Shown piece after piece: positions 1-8,165 of a DNA stretch of 64,000 nt. The notes under the pieces are model-generated. The model saw nothing but the letters and a program-made list of their open reading frames with translations. It did no database searches and had not been told where the DNA came from. A program made the translations under genes and the position numbers. The stretch is taken from contig JAZDFQ010000006.1 in assembly GCA_043807765.1 (NCBI GenBank), forward strand, positions 1-64,000. Reading direction: 5' to 3'. The number at the start of each line of letters is the position of its first letter. Within the stretch, counting starts at the first letter, position 1. The DNA is from Stygiobacter sp043807765. Lineage in GTDB: Bacteria; Bacteroidota; Ignavibacteria; Ignavibacteriales; Melioribacteraceae.

Positions 1-86
1 AATCCTTGCTCATATTCCCGAACTACTTGCAGTTTGAATGCTCGGCTATAAATTGATTGTGGGGGATACTTGTTCGTTACTTTCAT
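1..86 (-). CDS. Transposase OrfA-like N-terminus (partial)
   Basis: An open frame begins with ATG at 86 and runs off the left edge, giving 28 codons. The visible part contains SRAFKLQVVREYEQG, the opening of the helix-turn-helix domain of IS3-type OrfA transposases, which binds the element's terminal repeats. A purine-rich GGAG lies just upstream of the ATG. Whether a second frame (OrfB, DDE integrase core) follows cannot be seen. It could also belong to another HTH-transposase family with the same N-terminal domain. Confidence 0.6.
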   Translation of the reverse strand, partial: MKVTNKYPPQSIYSRAFKLQVVREYEQG

Positions 87-140
87 CGCTTGACTCCTGC
101 TTTTTCTTTATCAGTAGTCAACTTTTTTCAGGATGAGACA
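1..140 (-). mobile_element. End of an IS3-like insertion sequence, cut by the window edge
   Basis: The minus strand from about 140 reads TGTCTCATCCTG and leads into a short untranslated stretch, a GGAG ribosome-binding site and a transposase start at 86. A terminus beginning with TG is usual for IS3-family elements. The other end lies outside the window, so length, completeness and target duplication cannot be judged. The element sits directly downstream of the mdh terminator, so its insertion spared mdh. The family call is inference from 28 codons and the terminus. Confidence 0.6.
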
Positions 141-146
141 AATAAT

Positions 147-168
147 AAAAACCCCGCTGGAGGCGGGG
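147..168 (-). terminator. Rho-independent terminator of mdh
   Basis: On the minus strand CCCCGC, a five-base loop and GCGGGG are followed by TTTTTATT. It lies about 70 nt beyond the mdh stop codon, past a palindromic repeat, and matches the mdh direction. Confidence 0.75.
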
Positions 169-170
169 CC

Positions 171-238
171 TAGAAAAGAATCTCTTTGATTAAAAACAGA
201 GATATTTCGCCCCGCTAAATCGGGACTCAATATGACAA
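171..238. repeat. Palindromic intergenic repeat, family A, copy 1
   Basis: Read on the minus strand it begins TTGTCATATTGAG, continues with an internal CCCGA/GCGGG hairpin and GCGAAATATCTC, then has an opposing AGAGATTCTTTT arm. The same TTGTCATATTGAG...GCGAAATATCTC frame recurs at 8754-8825. It resembles the GTCATTCTGAGCGAAGCGAAGAATCTC-like repeats that I recall as widespread between bacterial genes; that comparison is from memory. It sits between the mdh stop and the mdh terminator. Confidence 0.65.
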
Positions 239-239
239 T

Positions 240-1205
240 TTAGAAGCCAAGTCTTGTCATTGCTTCTACCAATTCTTTAACGGAAGCTACAGATTTATCA
301 AGCGCTGTTTGTTCTTCCGCATCGAGAGAAAACTCTATAATTTTTTCTACGCCATTAGCGCCTAGAACTGTTGGAACGCCAACGTAATAACCGTCAACAC
401 CAAATTCACCTTGCAAATATGCACAAGTAGGAAGGATTCTCTTTTCATCATAAATGATTGCTTCTGCCATTGCAATTGCAGAAGAAGCCGGTGAATAAAA
501 TGCTGAACCGGTTTTAAGCAATTCAACAACTTCGCCGCCAGCCATCTTTGTACGTTTAACCATTGCAGCCATTACTTCTTTTGCTTTTACAGCATCATTG
601 TATTTACGCTCCAGCAATTCCATAACCGGAATGCCGTTAACGTTAGCATACCGAACTATAGGAACCATTGTGTCCCCATGTCCGCCAAGAACCATTGCGT
701 TTACATCTTTAACAGAAACGCCAAGCTCCCAAGCAATAAAAGTAGAGAAGCGGGAAGAATCTAAAACTCCGGCTTGACCAATAACTTTGTTGTGAGGGAA
801 TCCGGTAACTTTTTGGAAAAGAGTTACCATTGCATCCAAAGGATTAGAAATAACAATTACAGTAGCGTTAGGGGCATACTGTTTTACATTTTCCGCAACG
901 GACTGCATAATCTTTGCATTAACAGTTAAAAGATCGTCGCGGCTCATACCGGGTTTGCGGGGCAAACCGGCTGTAATAATAACTAAATCCGACCCGGTTA
1001 AATCGCTGTAATCGTTTGTACCTTTTACGTTAACATCAAAACCGTCAACGCGGGAAGCTTCAACTATATCAAGCGATTTGCCTTGTGGTAAGCCTTCTAC
1101 TATATCGAATAATACAACATCCCCAAGTTGACGAAGTGCAATTAGTTGAGCTAAAACGCCGCCAATCTGTCCGCCGCCGATGAGTGCTATTTTTTTTCTT
1201 GCCAT
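240..1205 (-). CDS. mdh: Malate dehydrogenase (NAD-dependent, LDH-like type)
   Basis: Interconverts malate and oxaloacetate with NAD in the TCA cycle, in the cytoplasm. The 321 residues fit the family. The Rossmann start KIALIGGGQIGG is at 5-16. The substrate-binding arginines sit in LPRKPGMSR at 81-89, the motif that distinguishes malate from lactate dehydrogenases of this fold. NPLDAM is at 121-126, and the catalytic histidine H176 lies in GGHGDTM. The ATG start is followed directly by the nucleotide-binding strand. It is the last gene of a minus-strand run and is followed by a palindromic repeat, a terminator and an IS end. Nothing looks damaged. Confidence 0.97.
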   Translation of the reverse strand: MARKKIALIGGGQIGGVLAQLIALRQLGDVVLFDIVEGLPQGKSLDIVEASRVDGFDVNVKGTNDYSDLTGSDLVIITAGLPRKPGMSRDDLLTVNAKIMQSVAENVKQYAPNATVIVISNPLDAMVTLFQKVTGFPHNKVIGQAGVLDSSRFSTFIAWELGVSVKDVNAMVLGGHGDTMVPIVRYANVNGIPVMELLERKYNDAVKAKEVMAAMVKRTKMAGGEVVELLKTGSAFYSPASSAIAMAEAIIYDEKRILPTCAYLQGEFGVDGYYVGVPTVLGANGVEKIIEFSLDAEEQTALDKSVASVKELVEAMTRLGF

Positions 1206-1289
1206 AATATACTCCGAAAAGTTTAATTAATGTTTTCCGGTTAAAAATAGGAAGTTTGCAAACTAATTCATACAAAGAAATTTAGAATA

Positions 1290-1703
1290 TTAGTGAAGTG
1301 AGAGCTTTAAAATTATTTCGGTTCCGGTTGGTGTAAAATTGTATTGAAGGTCATCAAGGAAGTTTCGCATTATGTGAATTCCGCGCCCACTGTCTTTTAA
1401 AATGTTTTCCGGTTTGGTTGGATCGGGAACGGCTTTAATATCAAATCCCTTTCCCTCATCTTTCAAAGTAATTTCCATTTTATCATCCTTAATTCTAACT
1501 GTGATAGAAACGGTTTTTGATTTATCAAAACGGTTGCCGTGCTTCATACAATTGGAAATTGCTTCTGAAAAGGAGAGAGCCAGATTGTTGATTTTGGAAT
1601 GATCCATATTTGCAGATTGAGCAATTTTAATAATATATTCCTCTAAATCCGGAAGTATATCGGGATCGCTTGGAACTACTCTCTTGTATTCTTTATCTGA
1701 CAA
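1290..1703 (-). CDS. Anti-sigma-factor-type serine kinase / HATPase domain protein
   Basis: This is a 137-residue, single-domain GHKL ATPase of the RsbW/SpoIIAB class. The N-box EAISNCMKHG is at 47-56, the G1 box DEGKGFD at 82-88 and the G2 box GRGIHIM at 106-112. Known members phosphorylate or sequester an anti-sigma-factor antagonist and so control an alternative sigma factor or a phosphatase partner. No partner (STAS protein, PP2C phosphatase or sigma factor) lies next to it, so its target is unknown. The start appears to be TTG at 1703, since no earlier start fits and the domain begins immediately. It is transcribed with mdh downstream, with an 84-nt gap. Confidence 0.8.
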   Translation of the reverse strand: MSDKEYKRVVPSDPDILPDLEEYIIKIAQSANMDHSKINNLALSFSEAISNCMKHGNRFDKSKTVSITVRIKDDKMEITLKDEGKGFDIKAVPDPTKPENILKDSGRGIHIMRNFLDDLQYNFTPTGTEIILKLSLH

Positions 1704-1777
1704 ATAAATATTCCATTTTCAACTTGCGTTAAAATAAAGCTACCCATATTTAGGTGCAAATCGGTTTAAGAAATAAA

Positions 1778-3682
1778 TCAAAAATTGTAATTCAACCTAA
1801 TGCTCAAATTGGCCATCTCTCTCTTAGAATTATCTTCAGCTTTAATAAATTCGTACCAGCCCAAAAACTTTAGCGAAATCTTTTCGGCAATTAGATAGTT
1901 TATTTCTCCAACCGGTCCAATACTCTGGTACTCCGAAACTTTAGTTTTCAGAACACCATTCTTATAACTAAAGGTAGAAAGCGAAAAGTATCGGGCGCCT
2001 AAACTAAAAACAAATCCGAAGTAATTATAAGATAATCTCGGCTCGCAAAACGCCTCTTGCAAATAACGCTGTGGTTTGCCGGTAAAGGTAGTCCACTTAA
2101 AATCGCCTTGCTCGCTAAACTTCAAGTATCCGGCAACAAGAAGACTGGTTGAATTAGTAATTCTATATTGAGATGAATCGCGGAGCGCAAGCTGGCGGAA
2201 GGCATAGCTTCTGTAATTTGGATTAAGTTCTTCATAATCAAATACTGTATAGTTTGCGGAAACTTCTGCAGAATTCATTGAGAGAAATTTTCCGGTTCGG
2301 AAGAATCCTCCGGAAGAGAATTTCAAAGTCCGTTTGATATTATTATTGGCACTTCGTTCCGCAAAAATATAGATGGTTTTGTTTAGACTTCCTTCAAGGT
2401 TAATAAATGCTTTGAACGCATAGTTAAATTCATGTTCGTACATTACTCTTCCAATTGAAAGAAGCTCGTCTCGGTCATCAAAATTGTCTTCGGCCGGTGT
2501 ATCGTATTTTAATTTTCTGTGAAATAGAGTAAGAATAATTTTATCGGTAGAGCTCAAATTCCATAGACTGGTTAAAGAAATATTAGCAAGCTGGGAAGAG
2601 TTGTTTTTTTGTTCTTCGAGTCTTCCCCGTTCTGTAAAAACCATAGAGCTCAAACTCTCATATCGTACCGGTTGATGCTTTTCGTCTCTTTCCGAAAATG
2701 AGAAGCGAAGAGATAACACCAGATCGTTTGTTGTGTATTCTGCCGCAGATGCAAAATCCAATTTGAATTCTTCAATCTTTGTATCATAATTTGAATTAGC
2801 ACTGTTGCTTGAAGAAACAAACCGAGTCTCGCGGTCAATTCCGCGCCAAGCGATTCGCCCTTGAATATCAAATGCAAAGGGAGATGTCTTGGGAATGAAA
2901 CTGATTCTGTCTTGAATAAAATAACTTGATTCTGTTCTGCTTTGAATATTGTTGGTAATATCAAATTCATTTGCTGTAATTTGATCTGCAACGAAATAAA
3001 AATCGCGCCGCTGCTGGGAGTAATACGCAGAAATTGTATTGCTGAAATTCTCTTCGAAATCATTTTTCAAATCAAAGCTCAAAATGCGAAGCGAATTTTT
3101 TCTTGGGGAAATGTCTTCGTTATGAAGCTTAAATAAGGAGTTCAGCTCAAAATCACCAAGATCATAACGGTCAATGTTTGCTTCCGCACCGTAAACCAAG
3201 CCAACATCGCTTACACCAATTTGGTTGTTCTGCTCAAAGCCGGCGAATGGGGTTATATGAATCTTCTCTGTTGGAAGATATTTGACAAATAATGAAGAAG
3301 TAAGCAGAGATGCTTTATTCAAGCCTATGTTTCTATCATCGGAATAAATGTTATTGTTAAAGTGAAGTCCAATTTTGAAATTTTCGCTAAATGAATATTG
3401 CCCCATCGCCCAGAGGTATTGTTCATCTTTAATATTCTTGCTGCTTGTATTAATAATTGTTGAGTTAAAATTTTCTTTTATTCCAAAAAAAGTATTGTTT
3501 CCAAAAAAGCTGTATTTAAACAGCGTGTTAAAGTTGTGGGTGTTTAATTGCTTCTCGTAAGAGTTAACAATAATTTTATCGGCATAACCATGTGTAGAAA
3601 AAAGAAGGCTATCTTTTCCAATTTGGGCATGTAATGCCGAAGAAGAAATTACAATTAGAAGTATTAAGACTTTTTTAATCAT
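1778..3682 (-). CDS. Outer-membrane beta-barrel protein, unknown function
   Basis: A 634-residue protein with an N-terminal signal peptide (about residues 1-19, hydrophobic run then SALHAQ). The rest is made of alternating short hydrophobic and polar strands rich in aromatic residues and Asn/Ser. It ends in LNYNF, a terminal phenylalanine typical of proteins inserted by BamA. This suggests a large transmembrane beta-barrel. No TonB box, plug domain or T9SS sorting tail was seen. No family is recognised. It lies 30 nt downstream of the MBL nuclease gene on the same strand, so it may be cotranscribed, although a functional link is not evident. Confidence 0.7.
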   Translation of the reverse strand: MIKKVLILLIVISSSALHAQIGKDSLLFSTHGYADKIIVNSYEKQLNTHNFNTLFKYSFFGNNTFFGIKENFNSTIINTSSKNIKDEQYLWAMGQYSFSENFKIGLHFNNNIYSDDRNIGLNKASLLTSSLFVKYLPTEKIHITPFAGFEQNNQIGVSDVGLVYGAEANIDRYDLGDFELNSLFKLHNEDISPRKNSLRILSFDLKNDFEENFSNTISAYYSQQRRDFYFVADQITANEFDITNNIQSRTESSYFIQDRISFIPKTSPFAFDIQGRIAWRGIDRETRFVSSSNSANSNYDTKIEEFKLDFASAAEYTTNDLVLSLRFSFSERDEKHQPVRYESLSSMVFTERGRLEEQKNNSSQLANISLTSLWNLSSTDKIILTLFHRKLKYDTPAEDNFDDRDELLSIGRVMYEHEFNYAFKAFINLEGSLNKTIYIFAERSANNNIKRTLKFSSGGFFRTGKFLSMNSAEVSANYTVFDYEELNPNYRSYAFRQLALRDSSQYRITNSTSLLVAGYLKFSEQGDFKWTTFTGKPQRYLQEAFCEPRLSYNYFGFVFSLGARYFSLSTFSYKNGVLKTKVSEYQSIGPVGEINYLIAEKISLKFLGWYEFIKAEDNSKREMANLSIRLNYNF

Positions 3683-3712
3683 GAATTTCTAATATGCCGA
3701 TAGTTGAAAATC

Positions 3713-5113
3713 TTATTGCAGAATCTCAATTTGACCGCGAGACGGAATAAATACATTCTTAAAGCCGCTATCTTCCAATTTTAGTTTATATGCTTGCTGC
3801 TGCTCGGCTTCTCCATGAACAAGAAATATTTTCTTCATCTTTTGTTTATCGAACCGGCTGCTGTATTCCAAAAGCTCGTCGGCATCGGCATGTGCGCTGA
3901 ATGAGTTTAGCACAATCACTTCTGCTTTTACACGGTAGGGATCGCCGAATATTTGAACGTCTTTCTCACCATCAATTAATTTTCTTCCAAGAGTATGCTC
4001 GGCAGCGTAGCCAACCACTAAAATAATATTGTTTGCATTGCCTATATTGTTTGCAAGATGATGCAACACTCTGCCGTTTTCTGCCATACCGGAACTAGAG
4101 ATAATTATACAAGGTCCATCAATAAAGTTAAGCTGTTTTGAATCTTCTACATCTTTGATATAAGTTAGTTTATTGAAGCCCAATGGATCTTCATTCTTCC
4201 TAATAAACTCCATTGTTTCAGAATCAAAACATTCCGGATGAAGCCGGAATACTGTTGTAGCATTAACGGCTAGAGGGCTATCTACATAAACCGGCATTCT
4301 CTCAGCTTTGTTGGCTTCGAAAATCTTGTGTAATGAATAAACTATTTCTTGTGTTCTGCCCACACTAAATGCGGGTATGATAATCTTCGATTTTTTCAAA
4401 TGTGCTTTCTTCAAAACTGAAGCGAGTTGATCTTCGGAATCGAGCGGATTATCATGCTTACGTCCGCCATATGTACTTTCACAAATCCAGTAATCAACAT
4501 TGGGTATTTGTTCGGGATCTTTAAGAATTGGCAAATGAGGCCTACCCAAATCACCGGAGAATCCCAGTGTTGTCGGTTTACCATTTTCAGTTACTCTCAA
4601 GAAAACGATTGCTGAACCGAGAATATGCCCGGCATCGTAAAAGGTAAGTGAAATTTCCGGCGTTATCTTAAACTCTTTTCTGTAGTTAATCCCTACAAAT
4701 TTTTCTAATGCTTCCAAAGCATCTTCTTGAACATAGAGTGGTTCAAAGAGTTTCTTACCGGCGCGTTTTCTTTTCTTATTTACATACTCAACATCTTTCT
4801 CTTGAATATGCGCACTGTCTTGGAGCATTATTGTACACAAATCCCTAGTAGCGAATGTAGAATAGATTTTACCATCAAAACCATTTTTTACAAGTGTCGG
4901 TAAATTTCCGGCGTGATCAATATGAGCATGCGAAAGAATTACAAAATCAATCTCGCTCGGATTGAACTGATCAAAGGTTTTGTTAATCTCGTAAGCATCT
5001 TTACGCTTACCTTGGTATAAACCACAGTCAAGGAGAAAAGTAGATGATTCGGTTTGAATGAGATGCATAGAGCCGGTTACAGTCTGTGCCGCCCCAATAA
5101 ATTTAATTTTCAT
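3713..5113 (-). CDS. MBL-fold beta-CASP RNA nuclease / metallohydrolase
   Basis: A 466-residue metallo-beta-lactamase-fold protein with the beta-CASP insertion, the architecture of CPSF73/YsgF-like RNA hydrolases. The zinc motif SHAHIDHAG is at 61-69 (H62, H64, D66, H67). A further metal histidine is seen in AGHILGS near 162 and the aspartate in SGDLGRP near 185. The beta-CASP end motif FSAHADADEL is near 408. Family members cleave or trim RNA in the cytoplasm, and specificity cannot be told from sequence. The ATG start sits immediately before the first beta strand. The gene is on the same strand as the downstream outer-membrane protein. Confidence 0.85.
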   Translation of the reverse strand: MKIKFIGAAQTVTGSMHLIQTESSTFLLDCGLYQGKRKDAYEINKTFDQFNPSEIDFVILSHAHIDHAGNLPTLVKNGFDGKIYSTFATRDLCTIMLQDSAHIQEKDVEYVNKKRKRAGKKLFEPLYVQEDALEALEKFVGINYRKEFKITPEISLTFYDAGHILGSAIVFLRVTENGKPTTLGFSGDLGRPHLPILKDPEQIPNVDYWICESTYGGRKHDNPLDSEDQLASVLKKAHLKKSKIIIPAFSVGRTQEIVYSLHKIFEANKAERMPVYVDSPLAVNATTVFRLHPECFDSETMEFIRKNEDPLGFNKLTYIKDVEDSKQLNFIDGPCIIISSSGMAENGRVLHHLANNIGNANNIILVVGYAAEHTLGRKLIDGEKDVQIFGDPYRVKAEVIVLNSFSAHADADELLEYSSRFDKQKMKKIFLVHGEAEQQQAYKLKLEDSGFKNVFIPSRGQIEILQ

Positions 5114-5184
5114 AATAGCACTTATTGTTTTTCAAAAGGTATCTAAAGTAGGGTCGATATTCAATTTATTGTTGAAGAGTTAAT

Positions 5185-6255
5185 TCAAAGGTTGATTATT
5201 TTATAATTCTTATAACCGAAGTAAATTTCCTTAACCGCAGTTTTAACTACAGTTGCTAAAGGAACTGCTAGAAGCATACCTATTAATCCTAATGTTTGAC
5301 TTCCTACCAAAATTAAAAGAATGATTAAAAGCGGATGCATATCGGTACTTTTGGAGAAAATATTGGGCTGAATAAAACCATTATCGAGAGTATAGATAAG
5401 CCCGAACATTAATAACAAACTGGGCAGCATGGAAAGATTGCCAAACTGTATAATGGAAATAATCACTGCCGGAAGTCCGCCTATGATTGGACCGAAGTAG
5501 GGTATTAAGTGACCCGCTCCGGCGATAAAGCCGATTGAGATTGCGTTGTTTATTCCCAGAATAGCTAAACCGGTACCGGAAAGAATACCAACTATTGCTG
5601 CATCAAGAATCCATCCTCGTACATATCTGCTAAGCTGAAAACCGATTTTTATTAAAACGTTATAGGACACTTCAAAATATTTATTGGGCATTAGATTAAG
5701 AATTCCATGCATTAACTTTTGACTGTCTTTGAGTAAAAAGAAAGTCATAAACGGAACAATTACTATTGCAGCCAGAAAAGAAAACACACCTTGTACAAAT
5801 GAACTAAGGTTGTTTATCCAACCAAGTAGAGTTTCGTTCACAATAGAGGAAATTTTCTCTGCAAAGTTTATAGAACTTAAGAAAGGATACCTTGATTTAA
5901 TTGTCTGATCAAACTGAGCAATCGAATTCATCACAGCCTCATTGTTCATCGAATTAGCGATAGCTTCAAATTGATTTATAAGTTTGGGCAATAGAATTGA
6001 GACAAGGGTAAAAAGCAATAATCCGGTAAGAACAAATATTGATAATACAGCCAGCACTCTAGGCACTCTTCTCTGCTCTAAAAAATCCACAACCGGATTA
6101 AATATCATTGAAATTAAGATAGACACAGCAAGCAGAGCCAGAATATCAATATACTTATAGGCGATTAATGCCATTACAACAGCAGCAAAGGTTAATGCTG
6201 CAAACAATTTAAGATTTCTATTTTGAGGCTCGTTCAAGATTATTTGCCAAATCAA
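5185..6255 (-). CDS. AI-2E family (PerM/YdiK-like) permease
   Basis: A 356-residue inner-membrane protein with about eight hydrophobic segments. There are two pairs near the N-terminus (about 18-45 and 62-90), a soluble stretch at 95-140, then four or five segments to 345. GPIIGGLPAVI and LDNGFIQPNIFSKS are conserved signatures of the family. Members have been linked to export of signalling or other small molecules or to Na+/H+ exchange; the substrate here is unknown. It is transcribed divergently from pta across about 120 nt. Confidence 0.85.
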   Translation of the reverse strand: MIWQIILNEPQNRNLKLFAALTFAAVVMALIAYKYIDILALLAVSILISMIFNPVVDFLEQRRVPRVLAVLSIFVLTGLLLFTLVSILLPKLINQFEAIANSMNNEAVMNSIAQFDQTIKSRYPFLSSINFAEKISSIVNETLLGWINNLSSFVQGVFSFLAAIVIVPFMTFFLLKDSQKLMHGILNLMPNKYFEVSYNVLIKIGFQLSRYVRGWILDAAIVGILSGTGLAILGINNAISIGFIAGAGHLIPYFGPIIGGLPAVIISIIQFGNLSMLPSLLLMFGLIYTLDNGFIQPNIFSKSTDMHPLLIILLILVGSQTLGLIGMLLAVPLATVVKTAVKEIYFGYKNYKIINL

Positions 6256-6339
6256 GTTGTTACAATATTCCTAAATCCGTAACCAAATTCAATCATATAT
6301 TTTTGTTGCTAGCGCACTAATTAGAGAGGGCAAATTCTT

Positions 6340-6372
6340 TATATTTGACATAGAAATTTTAACAATTATGGA
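6340..6372 (+). promoter_or_regulatory. Candidate pta promoter
   Basis: TTGACA at 6345-6350 is followed 16 nt later by TATGGA at 6367-6372, which could be -35 and -10 elements and would give an almost leaderless transcript. The overlapping TATATTTG at 6340-6347 fits the Bacteroidota -7 consensus TAnnTTTG and would start transcription just upstream of the ATG. Which reading holds depends on the sigma factor of this lineage. Confidence 0.3.
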
Positions 6373-6378
6373 TAGAAA

Positions 6379-7362
6379 ATGGCCGAAATATTATTGCTGA
6401 AACAAATTAGAGAAAAAGCTGGGCTGAGAAAGAAAACTCTTGTTCTTCCCGAATCGCATGATGAACGTGTTTTGAAAGCCGCAGAAATATTAACTAAAGA
6501 AAAAGTAGCCTCAGTTATTACAATTGGCAGCGAAGAAAAAATTAGAAGCGATGCCGCTAAACTTGGCGTAGATCTTCAAGGAATTAGAATTATTGATCCG
6601 GATAAATCTGAAAAACTTAGCGACTTTGCCAACATTTTTTATAATCAAAGAAAGCACAAAGGTGTTACTATTGAGCAAGCACGCGAAACTGTTAAAAGAG
6701 ACATTTTCTTTGCCGGTATGATGGTTCGAGAAGATTTGGCTCATGCAAGTGTTTCCGGTTCTTTTGCTACAACGGCAGATGTAACCCGCGCTTCAATTTT
6801 CTGCGTCGGTCTTAATCCGGGAATGTCTATTCTATCAAGTTTCTTTTTGATGGCTTATCCGGATAGAGTTTATAGTTTTGCAGACTGCGCGGTAAATCCA
6901 AATCCAGATGCCAGTCAATTAGCAGACATTGCAATTTCTACTGCAGATAATCATAAAAAGCTTACTGGTGAAGAAGCTTATGTAGCAATGCTTTCTTTTT
7001 CTACAAAAGGAAGTGCCGAACATGAATTGGTTGATAAAGTTCGTCAAGCTACTCTATTTGTTAAAGAAAGAAGGCCGGATATTAAAGTTGACGGCGAATT
7101 GCAATTCGATGCTGCTATTGTGGAAAGCATAGGCAAGAAAAAATCTCCGGGCAGCGAAGTTGCCGGTCGTGCAAATGTTTTAGTATTTCCGGATTTGAAT
7201 GCGGGCAATATCGGTTACAAAATTGCTCAACGTCTTGGCGGAGCAGAAGCAATTGGTCCGGTAAATCAAGGATTGAAAAAACCATTCTTTGATCTTAGTC
7301 GTGGTTGTTCAGTTGATGATATTGTTAATACAGCAGCAATTGCTTGCTTAATGGCTGATTAA
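6379..7362 (+). CDS. pta: Phosphate acetyltransferase
   Basis: Transfers acetyl between CoA and phosphate, giving acetyl phosphate, the step before acetate kinase in acetate fermentation or assimilation. The 327 residues match the short, single-domain Pta/EutD form without the N-terminal DRTGG regulatory part. The conserved core includes LVLPESHDERVLKAA near 21, SGSFATTADVTRA near 125 and NVLVFPDLNAGNIGYK near 266. No ackA is in this window. The last 24 codons, including the stop, have a degenerate second copy at 7995-8066, on the far side of a toxin-antitoxin module, so the 3' end may have been replaced by an insertion. Confidence 0.95.
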   Translation: MAEILLLKQIREKAGLRKKTLVLPESHDERVLKAAEILTKEKVASVITIGSEEKIRSDAAKLGVDLQGIRIIDPDKSEKLSDFANIFYNQRKHKGVTIEQARETVKRDIFFAGMMVREDLAHASVSGSFATTADVTRASIFCVGLNPGMSILSSFFLMAYPDRVYSFADCAVNPNPDASQLADIAISTADNHKKLTGEEAYVAMLSFSTKGSAEHELVDKVRQATLFVKERRPDIKVDGELQFDAAIVESIGKKKSPGSEVAGRANVLVFPDLNAGNIGYKIAQRLGGAEAIGPVNQGLKKPFFDLSRGCSVDDIVNTAAIACLMAD

Positions 7363-7373
7363 GTTTTGCGAAA

Positions 7374-7395
7374 GGGACGGGACTAATTCCGTTCC
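7374..7395 (+). terminator. Weak hairpin after pta
   Basis: GGGACGGGA and TTCCGTTCC can form a nine-pair stem with two G-U wobbles around CTAA. It lacks a T-tract, so it looks like a decayed or inefficient terminator. The stronger hairpin behind the second pta tail (8091) may be the original. Confidence 0.4.
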
Positions 7396-7476
7396 TTCGA
7401 ATACGATCATATATCAAAGAAAAATTGAATTTTACTGAATGAATAAATAAGTTCAGACACAATAAAAAGGCACCTC

Positions 7477-7698
7477 ATGGAAAACATAATTTCTTTCGAT
7501 AATATGCTTGATAATGTTTCTAAACTTCCAGCTGATGAACAATTAATGCTTGCCGAAATAATTAAAAAGCGGATAATTGAACAAAGAAGAAAAGAACTTG
7601 CTGATTCCGTCAAAGAAAGTATGGTAGAATATAACAGCGGAAAAGCAAAAACCGGTGCAGTTGATGATTTGCTGAGAGAACTTGAAAACGAATTATGA
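7477..7698 (+). CDS. Antitoxin-like addiction module component
   Basis: A 73-residue acidic and helical protein beginning with SFDNMLDNVSKLPADEQL and ending in an acidic, Glu-rich tail. This is the layout of the small addiction-module components paired with RelE/ParE toxins (TIGR02574-like). Such proteins wrap the toxin and usually repress their own promoter. Its stop overlaps the toxin start by four bases (ATGA), so translation is coupled. The pair sits between pta and a duplicated pta tail, suggesting arrival as a unit. The family call rests on size, layout and pairing. Confidence 0.75.
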   Translation: MENIISFDNMLDNVSKLPADEQLMLAEIIKKRIIEQRRKELADSVKESMVEYNSGKAKTGAVDDLLRELENEL

Positions 7699-7976
7699 AT
7701 ATTTATTGGACTTCTTCCTTTAAAAGGGGATTCAAGAGAGCAGTAAAAAAATACCCAACGCATTACAATGTTATTATATCTACAATTAAAGAGTTAAGCG
7801 AGAATCCTTTTTCGGCAAATCTTAAGACTCACAAACTAAAAGGTGATTTAGAAGGAAGCTGGGCTTGTTCTATTGATTATAACTTGAGAATTGTTTTTAA
7901 TCTCGCAAAAAATCAAATCAGTGAAGAACCAGACATTGTTTTAATTGATATTGGGACTCATGATGAAGTTTATTAA
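7695..7976 (+). CDS. RelE/ParE-superfamily toxin (YafQ-like)
   Basis: A 93-residue protein of the RelE/ParE fold. Visible features are FKRGFKRAVKKYPTH at the start, LKTHKLKGDLEGSWACSIDYNLRIVF in two adjoining pieces around 52-77 (the core strand with the Arg that contacts RNA in YafQ/RelE-like enzymes) and IDIGTHDEVY at the end, where the histidine is a usual catalytic residue. Such toxins cleave mRNA on the ribosome or, for ParE, poison gyrase; the GTHDEVY ending favours the mRNA-cleaving YafQ/RelE side. It is coupled to the preceding antitoxin and lies 18 nt before the pta-tail remnant. Confidence 0.8.
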   Translation: MNIYWTSSFKRGFKRAVKKYPTHYNVIISTIKELSENPFSANLKTHKLKGDLEGSWACSIDYNLRIVFNLAKNQISEEPDIVLIDIGTHDEVY

Positions 7977-7994
7977 CAATTATCTTTATTGACT

Positions 7995-8066
7995 GACATT
8001 GGGGATTGTTGTTCTGTTGAGGATATTGTTAATACCGCAGCAATTGCTTGCTTAATTGCAGATTAA
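7995..8066 (+). pseudogene. Detached second copy of the pta 3' end
   Basis: The frame reads 23 codons and a stop that align without gaps to the last 23 codons of pta (7291-7362), as DIGDCCSVEDIVNTAAIACL against DLSRGCSVDDIVNTAAIACL. The last 60 nt differ at only 6 positions, mostly third codon positions. There is no start codon or upstream pta sequence. It is therefore a tail fragment of a pta allele. It is followed by a good terminator, so it may be the original gene end, displaced by insertion of the toxin-antitoxin segment that carried its own pta tail. Confidence 0.85.
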
Positions 8067-8090
8067 GTTTTCCGATAAAAGTATTTCTAA

Positions 8091-8118
8091 GCCCGTTCTT
8101 TTGAACGGGCTTTTTTTT
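8091..8118 (+). terminator. Rho-independent terminator behind the pta-tail remnant
   Basis: GCCCGTTC, loop TTTT and GAACGGGC form a perfect eight-pair stem followed by eight Ts. It would end transcripts of the toxin-antitoxin pair and pta. Confidence 0.9.
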
Positions 8119-8165
8119 GAACTAATACTATGCTTGCCAATGTTTAGATAATAAAAAGGAAGCTT

